Assembly: GCA_033807695.1 (NCBI GenBank)
Contig: CM066305.1
Coordinates: 1 to 64,000, forward strand
Length of the DNA stretch: 64,000 nt
DNA from: Daedaleopsis sinensis
Taxonomy: Eukaryota; Basidiomycota; Agaricomycetes; Polyporales; Polyporaceae
Direction: 5' to 3'
The translations under genes were made by a program, and so were the position numbers. The notes beneath the pieces were generated by a model, which ran no database searches, was not told the origin of the DNA, and saw only the letters and a program-made list of their open reading frames with translations. Shown in pieces: positions 23,586 through 35,419 of the stretch. How positions within the stretch are numbered: position 1 is the stretch's first letter; every line of letters begins with the position of its first letter.

Positions 23586-23592
23586 CTTATAT
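23586..23592 (-). promoter_or_regulatory. TATA box of the SNF2 gene
   Basis: CATATAAG on the coding strand, about 98 bp upstream of the ATG at 23491. Confidence 0.45.
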
Positions 23593-23599
23593 GGGCTGT

Positions 23600-25046
23600 G
23601 GCGGGAGATGGGCTGGCTGTACCGTGGCGGCACCCTACTGCACGTGCGGCCGATCGCTCTGTGATCGGATGCATGAACTGGAATAGCGTTCTTGATGACA
23701 CTAGATATACGCCACAATATCAGCCCAGACGATGAGAGTGAGACAATGCTGCGTCACGGCTCACCTGGGAGCATGCGGAGAAGCATTAATCCGACCCGCG
23801 TTCTTCCTAAATGAGACGTCGCCGACGGCACGCGATGAATAGACTCTTTATCCGCCACGGCTCGAGCAGTGCCGGTAGTGTTTGCTGATGATCTGGACGA
23901 ATCAGGTTAGAACGAAAGTCTAAACAGGGGGAGATAAAACGTGCCGGAATGGCGGGAACAATCCGGGGCGGGAATCTGGGTCCTAAACAATGGGAGTTGA
24001 AACTTGGCCGGAAGAGCGTTTAAGACGCCATATCCGAGGTGGCGTTCAGTAGCTATCGAACTAATATGGCAGACATTGATTAGCGAACGCGGATTGCCGA
24101 AAAGCAAACCACTGACTCCAATTTGACGACACGGCCGCATCCGCGCGGTCCTAATGTAAACTATATGCACGGGGGGAAAACTTCAGTAAAGCACGAATCC
24201 GACCTACAACCTAAGATACTCAAGTGCTTACGGTGACCCGGATTCGAAGTAGTACCCGCTAAACGGCACGCGGTTCGCTACACAACTGCCTGTCAGCCGA
24301 TAAGATCCAAGCGAGTTGTAGATAGGTAGGTACTTACCACGCAGGAGTCAAAATCGTTCAGGTCCGACGCGTGCTGCTTAGGGTTGAGCGTGGAAGGAGA
24401 CGAGGCAAGGCGGAGGTTGGCCGTGTCGCGACGCGTCATAGCTGTGAGGCACGTGATCGTGACGACGTGTGACCGCGGCGCTGAAGCGCCTAGTCGCCAT
24501 ACTTAGCGATCTTCCACCACTACCGCTTCTCTGCTCATACTCTAACGCGTTCGCTGCATCTACTACTGCGTGTAAGTGGTACTTGGATCCAGGTAATTGA
24601 GGCTATTGACTGACAACTCCGCTCAGTGAACATCCCATCCGTCGACACGGAGTCTCCGCCCGGAAACCATCGCTACTCGGACTCGTACCGCCGAGGATAA
24701 CTCCTCCTGCTGCTTCGCGCATTGCGCTTCCACGCTGTGTCGCCCTGTGTACATCCAAAGTAAGTACGTCACTTCTCTGCCCGTGTACATCGGTCTCCAA
24801 GCGACCACTCCTCCCAATCCGTACCCAGACGGGCGCGCAAAGGCCCGTTTTACGGTGCTGTCCCATCCGCCCCGACCTCGCCACCAATCGAACCGGAGCT
24901 TGCACTCCTCCGTCCAATCTCTCTCCCCTCCTACACCCTGTCACCTTGCACGTCGCTCTGTACTGTAAACGTCTCGGCCGCGCTCCGTCTCCTACTTCTC
25001 CCGGCTGACACTCATCTCGTCCGCCCTTTCCACTCTACCCTATCCT
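23600..25046. other. Gene-free stretch upstream of the SNF2 gene
   Basis: No coherent ORF, tRNA or tandem repeat was recognised. It is less GC-rich than the flanks. Confidence 0.4.
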
Positions 25047-26352
25047 GTGCTCGCCGTCCCCTCAGCCCGTTCTTCCTGCAACCTCCTCATCCCATTCTTC
25101 CTTCAACGTATACCTCCACGGCAACTCCTCCTCAACGCTACGTCGCCTATGAGCGTCAACATTACTCACGTATGGCGATCGACGGCCCCTATGCACCATG
25201 GCGACCAGACTACACCCCCCGCCTCCCTTTGTGCATTCGAGGCCGTCGCACCTTGCTCTGGTTCCCCCGACCCAGGTCCCGCCGCGTGGCGCACCCGTTC
25301 GCGCTCCAATTTCGCCCCCGAGTCGACGTGTTCCCCCATCGACGAATCGAAAGCCGTTGGTATTCCGGACGTCCCAGACGTCGCTCGCAGCTCCGTGTAT
25401 CCTGTCGCCATCCCAACGCCGTTCCTCTCAGCCGTAACACTCGGTAGTTCACTCCATGCCTCCCTGTCCATCCTCGCCGGTGCCAACTACCGGGTATCTG
25501 CTCGCTCGGACGCGCCCTCGCTCTCGGACGTCCTGGACGTCGCTCCGTCTACCCTCTTGTTCTGCGGTGAAATCGACGCCTCCTCGCCCTCGCTAGTTGT
25601 TCTGGACGTCGTAGACGCCTCCTCCTCTGTCTCATTCCCCTCCTCCACGGACCTCGTTCTTCCTGCCATTGCCAACGTATGTCCTCCATCTGTACAAGGC
25701 TGGTATCATCACGCTGACTCGTTTTCATGCTATTGAACAGGTACATCTACGTAACGCTACCAGCTTGTCTCCCGCTGATCTCGCGCAACGTGGGCCGTCC
25801 TCGGCGGCGGCACCGGGGCCGCCACCCGACGTCTGCGACGTCCGCGACGTCTCCCTCCACGCCCCTCCACCGCCGCCCTCGGTCTCGCGCGCTATCGCCA
25901 CGACACATCAGGCCGTCCCGGACGTCGTTGGGGCGACGCTCGATGCGACGGCCATTGTGGCAGCGCCACCTTCTACGGTGGTCGCGCCCACGTCCGAGGG
26001 CGTCCCGGACGCCCTCGTTACGTCCGCTGCGTCCACCACGTGCGACCGGTCCCCTCCCGTTGCCGCTTCTTCATCGGTCATGTCGCGCTCCCCTGCCTCC
26101 TCGACGGACGTCGAGGACGGCCACGCCCCGGCCACGAACACACGCACGGATGCGTCCGCGGGCGTCGCAGACGGCCCGATCTCGGCCACGACCCGCTCCC
26201 TGTTACGAAGCATCTCTTCGTCAGCAGACGGCAAGGCCGTCCCAGTGTGCTCCGCCTCCGCTCTCAGGTGGTCTCCGTTCACGAGCTCTGCGAGGCAGGC
26301 GCGTTCCTCTTCGTCCGCCTCGTCTTCCGAATTCGGGACTGTCATTACTTAG
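25047..26352 (+). CDS. Doubtful two-exon ORF with Asp-Val repeats
   Basis: Two open frames (25047-25677 and 25741-26352) join in frame over a plausible 63-bp GTATGT...ACAG intron to give about 413 residues rich in Ser, Ala, Pro and Val. It has no recognised domain. Its most regular feature, PDVPDVA, SDVLDVA and PDVCDVRDV, is simply the translation of GACGTC dyads at 25368, 25527 and 25828. The 3' half overlaps the antisense SNF2 relic. It may be an expressed repeat-derived frame or pure coincidence. Confidence 0.2.
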
Positions 26353-26709
26353 TATCCGCTGTAGTAAACGTTAAGGAAAACATACGCAGTTCTGGCATAT
26401 CCGACCAATCGACGTTGTGACTGGGCGCTATCCCGCCGTTGACCCTCCTGCGTTGCATGATGGTGTGATAACCCTGCCTGATCTCTGTCATCCAGCTTTG
26501 CATTTCGTCTGGGATTACAATGTTAGTGAGAACCCTAAGTAGCATAATATATAACCCTTACCACTGAGAGTATGCTCGTGCACCGGCCTCAATGTGCGAC
26601 GTCCTCTAGGCGGTGTCTGTTCATCCATTTGCATTAACTGGTGAACGAGTCCAACAGGTGCTATGATGAGGAAGTGACTTGGAGGGGGATTCATGGGGTG
26701 TCTATCCAC
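25908..26709 (-). pseudogene. Internally deleted SNF2-family relic
   Basis: Three exon-like pieces match the order of the SNF2 gene at 16431-23491. HFLIIAPVGLVHQL corresponds to its motif Ia segment IIVTPVGLLEQW; DEMQSWMTEIRQGY corresponds to its KMSDWMTDIRSGYG segment; the next, acidic piece (PNSEDEADEEERACLAEL) would be the continuation. They join through GTAAGG...CCAG and GTATGT...ACAG introns. The segment that should carry DEAH and MTATP between the first two pieces is absent, and the helicase C half is missing. It is therefore a truncated, deleted paralogue in the same orientation. Confidence 0.6.
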
Positions 26710-26749
26710 ATCTCTTGAGCTTATATACTTGAAAACAAAGTCTCAGCCT

Positions 26750-27605
26750 TAGGGGCTGGAATCTGAGACATTGTGTCTAGACTCTGTAGTCCCCTTATCT
26801 GAAACGGTGTGCACCCTAATCTGAAACACTGTGCACCCTAAGTCCCACATGGCAGGTGAGCAGTGCGTGTGCATGCTGTCGACTAGCATCCCTCACCCGG
26901 CCGGGCGCCGAGGGGATGGGATGCTAGCGAACAGCACGCACACGCACTGCTCGTCTCAGGCCAGTTAGACTTGTGCTGCCCAGGTATTCAGCTTCGGGAC
27001 GGCAACCTTGGCTTGTCCAGTGCGGCATCAGCTTGGAATCACTGACAGCTACTTCTGAGTCGAGAACAAGAGCTGGGCGCACCGATACTTGAGATTGTGA
27101 AGGACATTGAGCAACGTATTTCACGTCCGCTATGCTCAAAAATCGAGCTCTTCAAGAGCTACAGGTACATATTTTTTGCGAGTCCGGCGAACGAGAACGT
27201 GCGGTTCTATGGGACGTGCGGTGCAGATGAAGTACATGTCGGAGGTGGGTATCTCGACTTGGAGATTATAGGGTGAGGATGGCAAGTGCACCTCTCGTGC
27301 ACTGTATCACTGCATAGAGGAGGTCGTGATGGGCCAGTACATATTTTTCCGAGCATGGCGCGTGCACGCACACCTGTCTACACAGTTTGCGGTGCTGCGC
27401 CGCGCGCCACAGTATAAATTGCGTAGCAAATGCGCACGTGCACCGTACGGCGCGTGAGTGGGTGCGTTGTGGAGGGGTGGATAAACCCTATTCTAGGGTT
27501 GATAAACCCTAGGCTGTGGTTGGGCAAACCCTACGCTAGGGCTCAGTCCCCCACCCAAAGTCGACCCCGAGTCGACCCAAAGGTGCATAATCTCTTCATA
27601 ACCCT
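26750..27605. repeat. Direct repeat A on the telomere side of TLH
   Basis: About 0.85 kb matching 35420-36200 in the same orientation, beginning near TCTGAGACATT and ending near GGTGCATAATCTCTTCATAACC. Copy A also carries an inverted repeat with 35-bp arms (26858-26892 and 26918-26952, a few mismatches), of which copy B keeps only the right arm. It contains a TATAAATTG word, and near 27484-27545 several AAACCCTA and CTAGGGTT words that look like degenerate telomere repeats. Confidence 0.85.
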
Positions 27606-27873
27606 AAGGACCATAAGTAATCTTTCTAATAGATCTTATTACTGCCTAGTGCCAGTAAAGATGGCCTCATAACCTCACAACCACTGTGCCAAAAAACATG
27701 ATTGTACCGCCGTTGGAGAGTGTGGAAGAAGGGCATTACAGTGACATGGCCTGACATCATACTTTACTCACTTTGCATAATTAAACAATGGACAGCATCT
27801 AGACCATTGACAAGAGTATCATAACACTACATACATGAGTTACACCTGTAAATAATACATTTTCAATGTCCGC

Positions 27874-30800
27874 TTACAACCGCCTGTCAATCCACCTTTG
27901 TACCAGCCACATCCACATCCGCATCATGTTCGACAGCATCTCCCCAGAACGCACCTCAACCAGCCAACCTGCAAATGCCGTGTCATTTGCCCATCTAATG
28001 CCAAACTCTTCCTCTGCCTTTTCCCGAACTGCTGCCTCAAAGAACGCCCAGTACACCACAGGTGCCACCATGTCATCGTGTGTTGGCTTGCATGATGTCT
28101 TCCCGGATGCTGCTGAGTGAACGAGGTCGTGGAGATAGGGTAGGTGACACTTGTAGCAATGGCCGGAGCTTGGCTGGTACCTAAGTAGTTTCCTCCAGTC
28201 GAAGTATTGCCCCGCAGTTCGCAATGGATCTCCACCTGACGTCTTCTTCAGCAGCTCCTGCATGGTTGGACAACTCTGGACTCCATGCTGGGGCACAGAT
28301 ACTGTTTGGTTCTGGCCTACCCGGCACAAGGCACATTGACCTGCTAGAGGGGTGATCAAGCCCCACACCCGGTTCACGAGAGGACGTAGTGCATTTTCTC
28401 GCTCTGTTCTAGCCTTTTTCGCAATAGGGATAGCTGAGTCAAAGGCTGAACGAGGTGCTGGCGCCTGAGGCATGGTAGAACTCGATAGTGGGAGATGAAG
28501 TGTTGTGGATATAGTTCTTGCCCGCACCGCACCAAGTTGAGGCGATAAGACACTGGTAGAAGGGATGATTTGTGCTGGAGGGAGAGCAGGTGTCACCACC
28601 TTCGTCCGGCCATTAACTGTAAGTGTCCAAGCTGCTGGTAAGCTACTGCCCTTAGAGAGGCAAGCAGGGCAACGCCAGTTGTAGTCACTGTCTGTGCACG
28701 ATTGCTCATGCCCATCCAGAAACTTGGTGAATGTCCGGCGCCAGCAACGTTGTTCAGGACTCCGCAGGACTACCGCCAGTTCATCGGCCCCAAGATGTTT
28801 TGCTACTGTGGTATTAGGGGAAGGATTGTTGACATTTTTGAGGAGGTAGACTGTGATTGATGCCTTGTGTCCATCTCGACCTCCACGTCCGGCCATCTGC
28901 AAGAAGTCCACCACACCGCGAGGTTGCCCCACAAAGTAGACCCAGCGAACACTTGGATAGTCGTTCCCTGGCCCAAACGCATCGGTAGCCACCATGACTT
29001 GGTGATACATGTCCATACCGGCGCGCCAACGGTTGACAGCAGAGATGCGATCCCGGTTGGTGAATGTTTGGTCGGTACTGCCTCGGTAGAAGTCACAAAA
29101 CAGTGCTTCAGCCAGGCGTAGGCCATCATCAATGCGCTGCACAAAGACAAGTGCTCGCTCGTGCTTGCTTTTTGACCGCTGAAGTGAACTAAGGACATCA
29201 GCACTGATGCCCTTGATAGCCTGCACAGTATGTTAGTAATAGCAACATCCATGAGTAAATAATTTATCTTACACTCTGGTCTAGCTCTGGGTAAGTAATT
29301 GTCTTCATGAAGTGCAGTTCAGGGCGGTTCGAGCCGGCGCGGATAATGTCACATGGCTCCACCAGATTGAAGGCTGTCTTGAGCGAAAGAATAGAGCGAG
29401 GAGCAATGGTGGCAGAGAGAAGTAGGAGCTGAATGCGCTGAACACGCAGTTCTTTGACACGGTCCATGACATCACGATAGGAGCCTTCAGTGAGAACAAG
29501 GTGGGCTTCATCAAAGACAAGACGGCACAGTGGGATTTCACGTCGCATGGAGGCAATTGCCTGTGACCAGCTCATAGACTTGGTGGAATCCAGGGACACC
29601 AGAACAATGTGACACTGATCGTCAATGCGGGGATGGGTGGGGTTGAAAATGCAGAAGGGAATATTCATATCTTTGAGACGACGTTCCCAATCCTGGAGAA
29701 GTGATCGTAGGGGACATAGCACAGCCGTGACCCGGTTTTGTTCCATGAGGGCAGCTGTAGCAACAATAGCACTCTTGCCTGAGCCAGTAGGAAGGATCAC
29801 CACAACATCGCCCATCCATCTCAGACTGGCCATCACAGCAAGCTTTTGGCCCTCGTTAGACCAGGTTGCCAAAGGGTTCCCAAGCACAGTTCGAAGTGTT
29901 GCCAGTGCTTCAGCCTCCGTTGGAACTATAACAATATTAAACTCATATTGTGAAATAAATAAATAGCCTACTTGCCTTGAATAGGTGGAGCCAGTACAGG
30001 AGTGGGCATAGCCGGAGGAGGGAGATCCTGAGGAATTTGAATGGTAGGGCGAGGAGCCGTTGCCACAGGAGGTGAAACATGCCGCAAGTCATCAGCGTAC
30101 ATATCCTCTATGTCGTGTTCTGTATATTAAATTAGTCTAACTTTGTGCAAAGGAGATTAAATATTCACCATTATCATGAGGCCCTTGAGGCAGAGGCAGC
30201 TGAATCGGAGGTTGAGGTGGCTGAGGTGGCTGCACTGGTGCCACAGGGTGTTGCTGAAACCCTTGTTGAATAAGAGCCATGAGCGCTCGCAGATCCTGAG
30301 CAGTGGCAAGCTGGCCTAGCATAGGCTGTATCCTCTCCACCACCGCATCGACAATAGTGTTCACTTCAGCTTGCTGCCGTTCAGAGACAATTGAAGGTAT
30401 AGCTTCAACGGTAAAGTGCTGCCGGGTGGAATCTTGCAGTGAGAGTCGTTTTCCGCCTAACACAAATATTAACACAGTATGTAATAAATATCCGAGGCAC
30501 TTACCAGGCACTAGATGGAGTAAACGATGCCAAAGTACAGAAGTAGTGAAGAAAGGTCCAATAAAGTCCTCAGCCAGACCAGAGAAAGCCCGTTCAGTCA
30601 CTCCATATCGCATGTGATCGATGCGATGAGAGTGGCCAGCTTGTGCCGCGTCCACTGTATCGAGGTCTTCTTCTAACCAGCGCTCCTCCAGTCCAGCATG
30701 AATCCGACGGAAGGGTGTAGAAACCTGACGCCATGACCTAACACCCAGAGCAACTCCAACATGTCTTCCCGTCCAAGCCTTCATCTCGTTGGTAAGATCA

Positions 30801-33672
30801 TCACCAGTAAAAGGCCGGTCGTAGTTGACAAAGAGAAATGTCTGATGGAGATGCATGATGTGGGGATTGTTAGGAAAGAGGACACTTGCGCAAAGTTGGG
30901 CAAAGGGACGGCAGATAGCCTCCTTATACACCATGATAGCAGCGAGTGAGGCGTTAAGGGAGTGAGGAATAACTCTGTCATGACCATGAGCACCACGCAT
31001 CTTGTGGTACGTGCGCATCAGAGCAATGTGCTCATCAATGATCCGAAGGGCACGAAGCATACCACCTGCAGTGTTGACACATGGCATGGCTGTAAGTTCT
31101 GTGGTACGACCTGGTGCTCCACAGTTCATCTCCACCTGAACAAGACAAAGGAGGGTAAGCTCAGTGTAAGACTTCAGCCAAGTCGACAGAGCGATTGCAT
31201 TCCAAACAGGCTTGTTCCCTTCTATTTGAGTAACGAACCGAGCATGAAGGTCAGGAGTGGTGAGGATGAACTTGGCCAGCTGGGTTACCGGTCCGAAGGT
31301 GGAGCGGTTGGCACGATCAGTGAAGAGGGAGTAGCCAAGTGTTGTGTTGCCCATGTCGTCCTTGAGAGCCGCAATGTTGATGTCAAAGGGATGCTTGAAT
31401 AAGAGGATATCCTTGAGCAAGGCCATGGAACGATCCTCCAAAGCACCTTGACACTGGCGAAGACCATCCAAGCTGACTTCACCACCTTGAACGATAAGAG
31501 CAGAGTGCTTGGATCCTTCCTTCCACTTCATTGTTGGCTCATTTTGCGTCGACATTACCAGACTGCTCGCCCGGTGCTGAAGAGAGCGGATGACGTGGAA
31601 AGTGTTCTCATGGCCTGCAGTGAACCACTTGCGGTTCTCGAGTAAAGCATCTACTGGCCGGCCTATGCTCTGCAAAGCATCGGCGAGGAACACCAACCGC
31701 TATAAATATATATTAGTTATCTGGATACTGAGAATATAAAAGTAACAAACCATGTTGTAGGTCAACTTTGCCAGTACACCTGTCACATCGTGAGGCTCCT
31801 TGAAAGTACCATCCGCCTTGATCTGAGTATGAATGACGAAGCGAATAGTGGGGTCAGGAAACATATTGTCCGGTTGTGCATCCCAGGTCTGAGACCACAC
31901 GTCCCTAAGAAGATAGTGGATGGTCCCCTTCATGAGATCGTCATCGAAGTCTTCAGTTCCAAGACGACCAAGAATATGTAGCACATCCTCAATGCGGGCC
32001 TCAACATCAGGAGATAAAGGAAGTTGGTATATGGGGTGGTTGTGGGCACGGATCAAAAAGCAGACAAGTTGAACCATAAGCCTAGCATACACCTTGAATG
32101 TGCTATGATTCTGATGACGACTGAATGGAGTGTGGTTGAAATCACTGCTATAAAGTAAGAACAATTATATTTAAATTGAATAAATATAATGCTCACTTGG
32201 ATATAGTTTCTGTGTTAACAATCTGACAAACCAAATCTCCCGCTGTAGGTAGGCGGTTGTAGTACTGATTGAGATAGGCATAGATGAAAGGTGGAAGAGC
32301 ATGGAGTATATCGTCATTTGCTACAGGGTGCTGAATAAGCTCGATCAGCAATGCTGTGTCCTGGCTGTCGGCCCAGAGATTCCACTGTGTAGTAGCAAGC
32401 CAGGGACTGATGTGGCGGTGGTCGATATCTGCAGCAGGAATGACTGCAGGAGTAGTAAGAGTTTTTTCCAACTCTGCAAGATAGGTGGTGAAGCGGGTAA
32501 TTGGAGGGGGGGCAACTAGATGAACACGGAACCAAGAGTGGGCCTCCCGATTGCCTGAGAAACGCTGTGCTGGTACACGAAGATATCCAGCTTGACCAAG
32601 CACTAAGCCATGCTGATTTGAAGCGTGTTTCCGAAAACCTTCTTCACTACTAAAGACTGCAGTGCAATCTGCCTGAACGCAACCATAGCCTTCAATAGTC
32701 TTGATACCGGCATACTGGACGACAACAGAGGTAGGACGGGAAGGCCAACTATCTTGAATCTCCTCAGCCTCAACGATATTGGCAAAGTCGTCCTTGTTGA
32801 TAGTGATGCCAGCTTTACGATGCTGTGTCGACATATGGCCAAAGATATTGTCAGGTAGAACAACAACTTGACATGCTAAGCAAATAAGTGACTTGAGCCT
32901 GCGATTGATTTTGAATCCCCAGGCACCAAGAACACCATTGTCGACATCGTAGAGCTACACACTGATTAAATATGCAATTCATGGTAATTAAGGTGTTTCC
33001 ATACCTCAGATGGATTGGCTTGAGCAGCAGATGTAGGAGGCTGATCGATCGACATCTGGGAAAGCGACTGAAAGATAGATGGACCAATTGCTGGAGACGG
33101 TGAGCGAGAGCGGGAGTGCTAAAATAGTAAAAGTAGTAAATATATGCATATCTATTTGTAACAAATTCTTACTTCAGATGTCATGCTAATATCATCATCA
33201 CCCGGTTGAGCGCTATCTTCATCCTGCTCCATGAGTGTTGAAGCAATGCCCTAACAAACTGTTAATAAAGATAACTATTACAATATATATACATACCTCT
33301 TGAGGAGTACCAGCGATAGAAACTTGAGCTGAAGGTGAAGCAGCCCTAATGTCTGATGGAATCTAAAACACCAATAAACGAATAGTTACAAAATATTAAG
33401 ATATAGTAATATACCTGCCACAGCCGATCGGGATACTTCTTTAGATGTCCCCACAAACTACGGCTTGACTTATAGCGTTGGGTACATATCTGACCACGAG
33501 GAGTAACACAACAGCAAATAATTTTGTCATCTTCATCACGTTGAATTTTAACGGCAGGTCCAAGTTTCTGGTGAGGGTACTGATGGATCTCAAAAATGAA
33601 TTTAGTACAGTTTCGTTCATGATTTGAAAAGGCACCAGAGAACAACTCGTTACACAGAGGGCAGGGAGGCAT
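27874..33672 (-). CDS. Telomere-linked RecQ-type DNA helicase (TLH), 1765 aa, 11 exons
   Basis: Exons 33672-33415, 33362-33297, 33250-33173, 33118-33005, 32954-32197, 32147-31751, 31699-30505, 30456-30169, 30119-29976, 29925-29273 and 29220-27874 all join in frame. N-terminal Cys/His motifs include C4-C7-H18-C22 and C197-C200-H212-H217; the latter, in LICLACQVV...HMSTQH, is of the OrsD/PF12013 type found in fungal TLH proteins. Another is at C264-C269-H282-H287. The RecQ-like ATPase follows: PTGSGKS (about 1145-1151), DEAH (1238-1241), LLLSATIAP, and motif VI QMAGRGGRDG (about 1425-1434). After it comes a Cys-rich segment (RCPAC). RecQ enzymes unwind DNA 3' to 5'; fungal TLH genes sit next to telomeres and are linked to recombination-based telomere maintenance. 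There is no stop or frameshift, so it looks functional. Intron 9 appears to be GC-AG. Confidence 0.9.
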
Positions 33673-33772
33673 AGTGGATAGTTAGAGAAGAGTGATCAGA
33701 GCTAGAGAGATAGCAAGGACTTGAATGATGGTGGAAGGGCAAAAGTGTCAAAGGGGAGGGAAAGTTCAAAGG

Positions 33773-33784
33773 CCCTTATATATG
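33773..33784 (-). promoter_or_regulatory. TATA box of the TLH gene
   Basis: TATATAAGG on the coding strand, about 105 bp upstream of the ATG at 33672, matching the spacing at the other two subtelomeric genes. Confidence 0.5.
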
Positions 33785-33884
33785 TACATCCAGTGGCTGT
33801 GTTAGAAGTCTTCTTAGGTAATCTTCTCAAGAACAAACTTTATTATTATTAGCAAAGTTTCTGATATCTCTAATATTCCGCGAA

Positions 33885-33976
33885 AGCTACTGACCCTGGC
33901 TACAAAAAACAAAAATGCTACTTCGCCTTTTCGGGCGCTTTTTTGCTTACTAAGCGCCCAGGTGCGGTCAATACAA
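33885..33976. repeat. Dispersed hairpin repeat (GGGCGCTT ... AAGCGCCC), copy upstream of TLH
   Basis: Nearly identical to 3893-3985 next to the telomere, 30 kb away, including GAAAGCTACTGACCCTGGC and the terminal AGGTGCGGTCAATA. Confidence 0.8.
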
Positions 33977-34059
33977 CCAGTTATAGGCCCTACTAATAGC
34001 AACCCTTCTAATGACCCTTCAAAAATTGCTTGTTACAATACTTAAGCGCACTACAAAAA

Positions 34060-35400
34060 CAAAGACTACCCTCTAGCTCCACGGCAACTGGGTGCACAGC
34101 CACAATCGTGCAGCTGTTGGATAGCCCTAGTTCCCACGATACCAAAATGGTACCTCGTCATTAGGTTCCGGGCGACGGTTCAGCCGGTACAGCCCCTTGT
34201 CACTTCTCGTCGCCGGTTCGTCGCTGGTTCGTCATTGCCCCCTTATATGGTGTATTCTATTGTACCAGCTATCTTGTAACCCTTATAACTCCTTAACTAA
34301 TGAGTGTTAGAACGTGAAATTGATACGTTTAGAAAGCCCTCGTTCAGGCCTACAAAAAATGTAAACGCTTCCTTGCCTTTTTGGGCGCTTAAACGCTGAC
34401 TAAGCGCCCGGGTGCGGTCAATAGTAACACTTACTTATAGCCATACTAATGGTAACACTTCAAAATAGCACCTAACAACAAGACAAGCCAACTTTCCCGC
34501 GCTTAAGGCCCAGAATAAGCGCTCAATTGTGCAATTTACAGGATTGGGCGCTTTTTCGCTGACTAAGCGCCAAAGTGCGGTCAATAGTAGAACTTACTTA
34601 TAGTAGTACTAATAGTAACTATTTAAAAAGTATTGACAACAGAGATCACCCTCTAGCTCTATGAAAACTAAGTGCACAGCCACAATCGTGCAGCCGTTGG
34701 ATAGCCCTAGTTCCCACGATACCAAAATGGTACCTCGTCATCAGGTTCCGGGCGACGGTTCAGCCGGTACAGCCCCTTGTCACTTCTCGTCGCTGGTTCG
34801 TCGCTGGTTCGTCATTGCCCCCTTATATGGTGTATTCTATTGTACCGGCTATCTTGTAACCCTTATAACTCCTTAACTAATGAGTGTTAGAACGTGAAAT
34901 TGATACGTTTAGAAAGCCCTCGTTCAGGACTACAAAAAATGTAAACGCTTCCTTGCCTTTTTGGGCGCTTATTCGCTGACTAAGCGCCCACGTGCGGTCA
35001 ATAGTAACACCTACTTATAGCAGACTATTAGAAATACTAATAGGAACCCTTCAAAAAGTAGAGACGACAGAGATCACCCCATAACTCCACGGAAACTGGG
35101 TGCACAGCCACAATCGTGCACCCATCGGAAAGCCATGCTTCTCACGATGCCAAAATGGTACCTCGTCATCAGGTTCCCACGCACGGTTCAGGCAGCAGGG
35201 CCCTTCGTCACCTCGTCATCACCTCGTCACTACACCTTTTCCCACCTAGCGCCACGGGGAGGCGACGCACAGCCACAATTGAGCGCTCATCGCGTAGCCC
35301 CGATTCCCACGATGCCCGAGAGGTACCTCGTCATCAGGTTCCGGGCGACGGTTCAGGAGATACGGCCTCGTCATCACCTCGTCACTCGGAATTAGGGGCT
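34060..35400. repeat. Tandem array of roughly 430-575-bp units upstream of TLH
   Basis: The block CACAGCCACAATCGTGCA ... CCTCGTCATCAGGTTCC recurs near 34095, 34675 and 35103, with a degenerate fourth copy near 35268. Hairpin repeats with GGGCGCTT/AAGCGCCC sit between copies at 34283-34425, 34510-34592 and 34862-35005. Confidence 0.8.
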
Positions 35401-35419
35401 AATTCCGGGGATTATAACA

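Noticed and set aside
24200..24330. Possible nuclear tRNA (GGATTCG-like word)
   Set aside because: No acceptor or anticodon stem could be paired.
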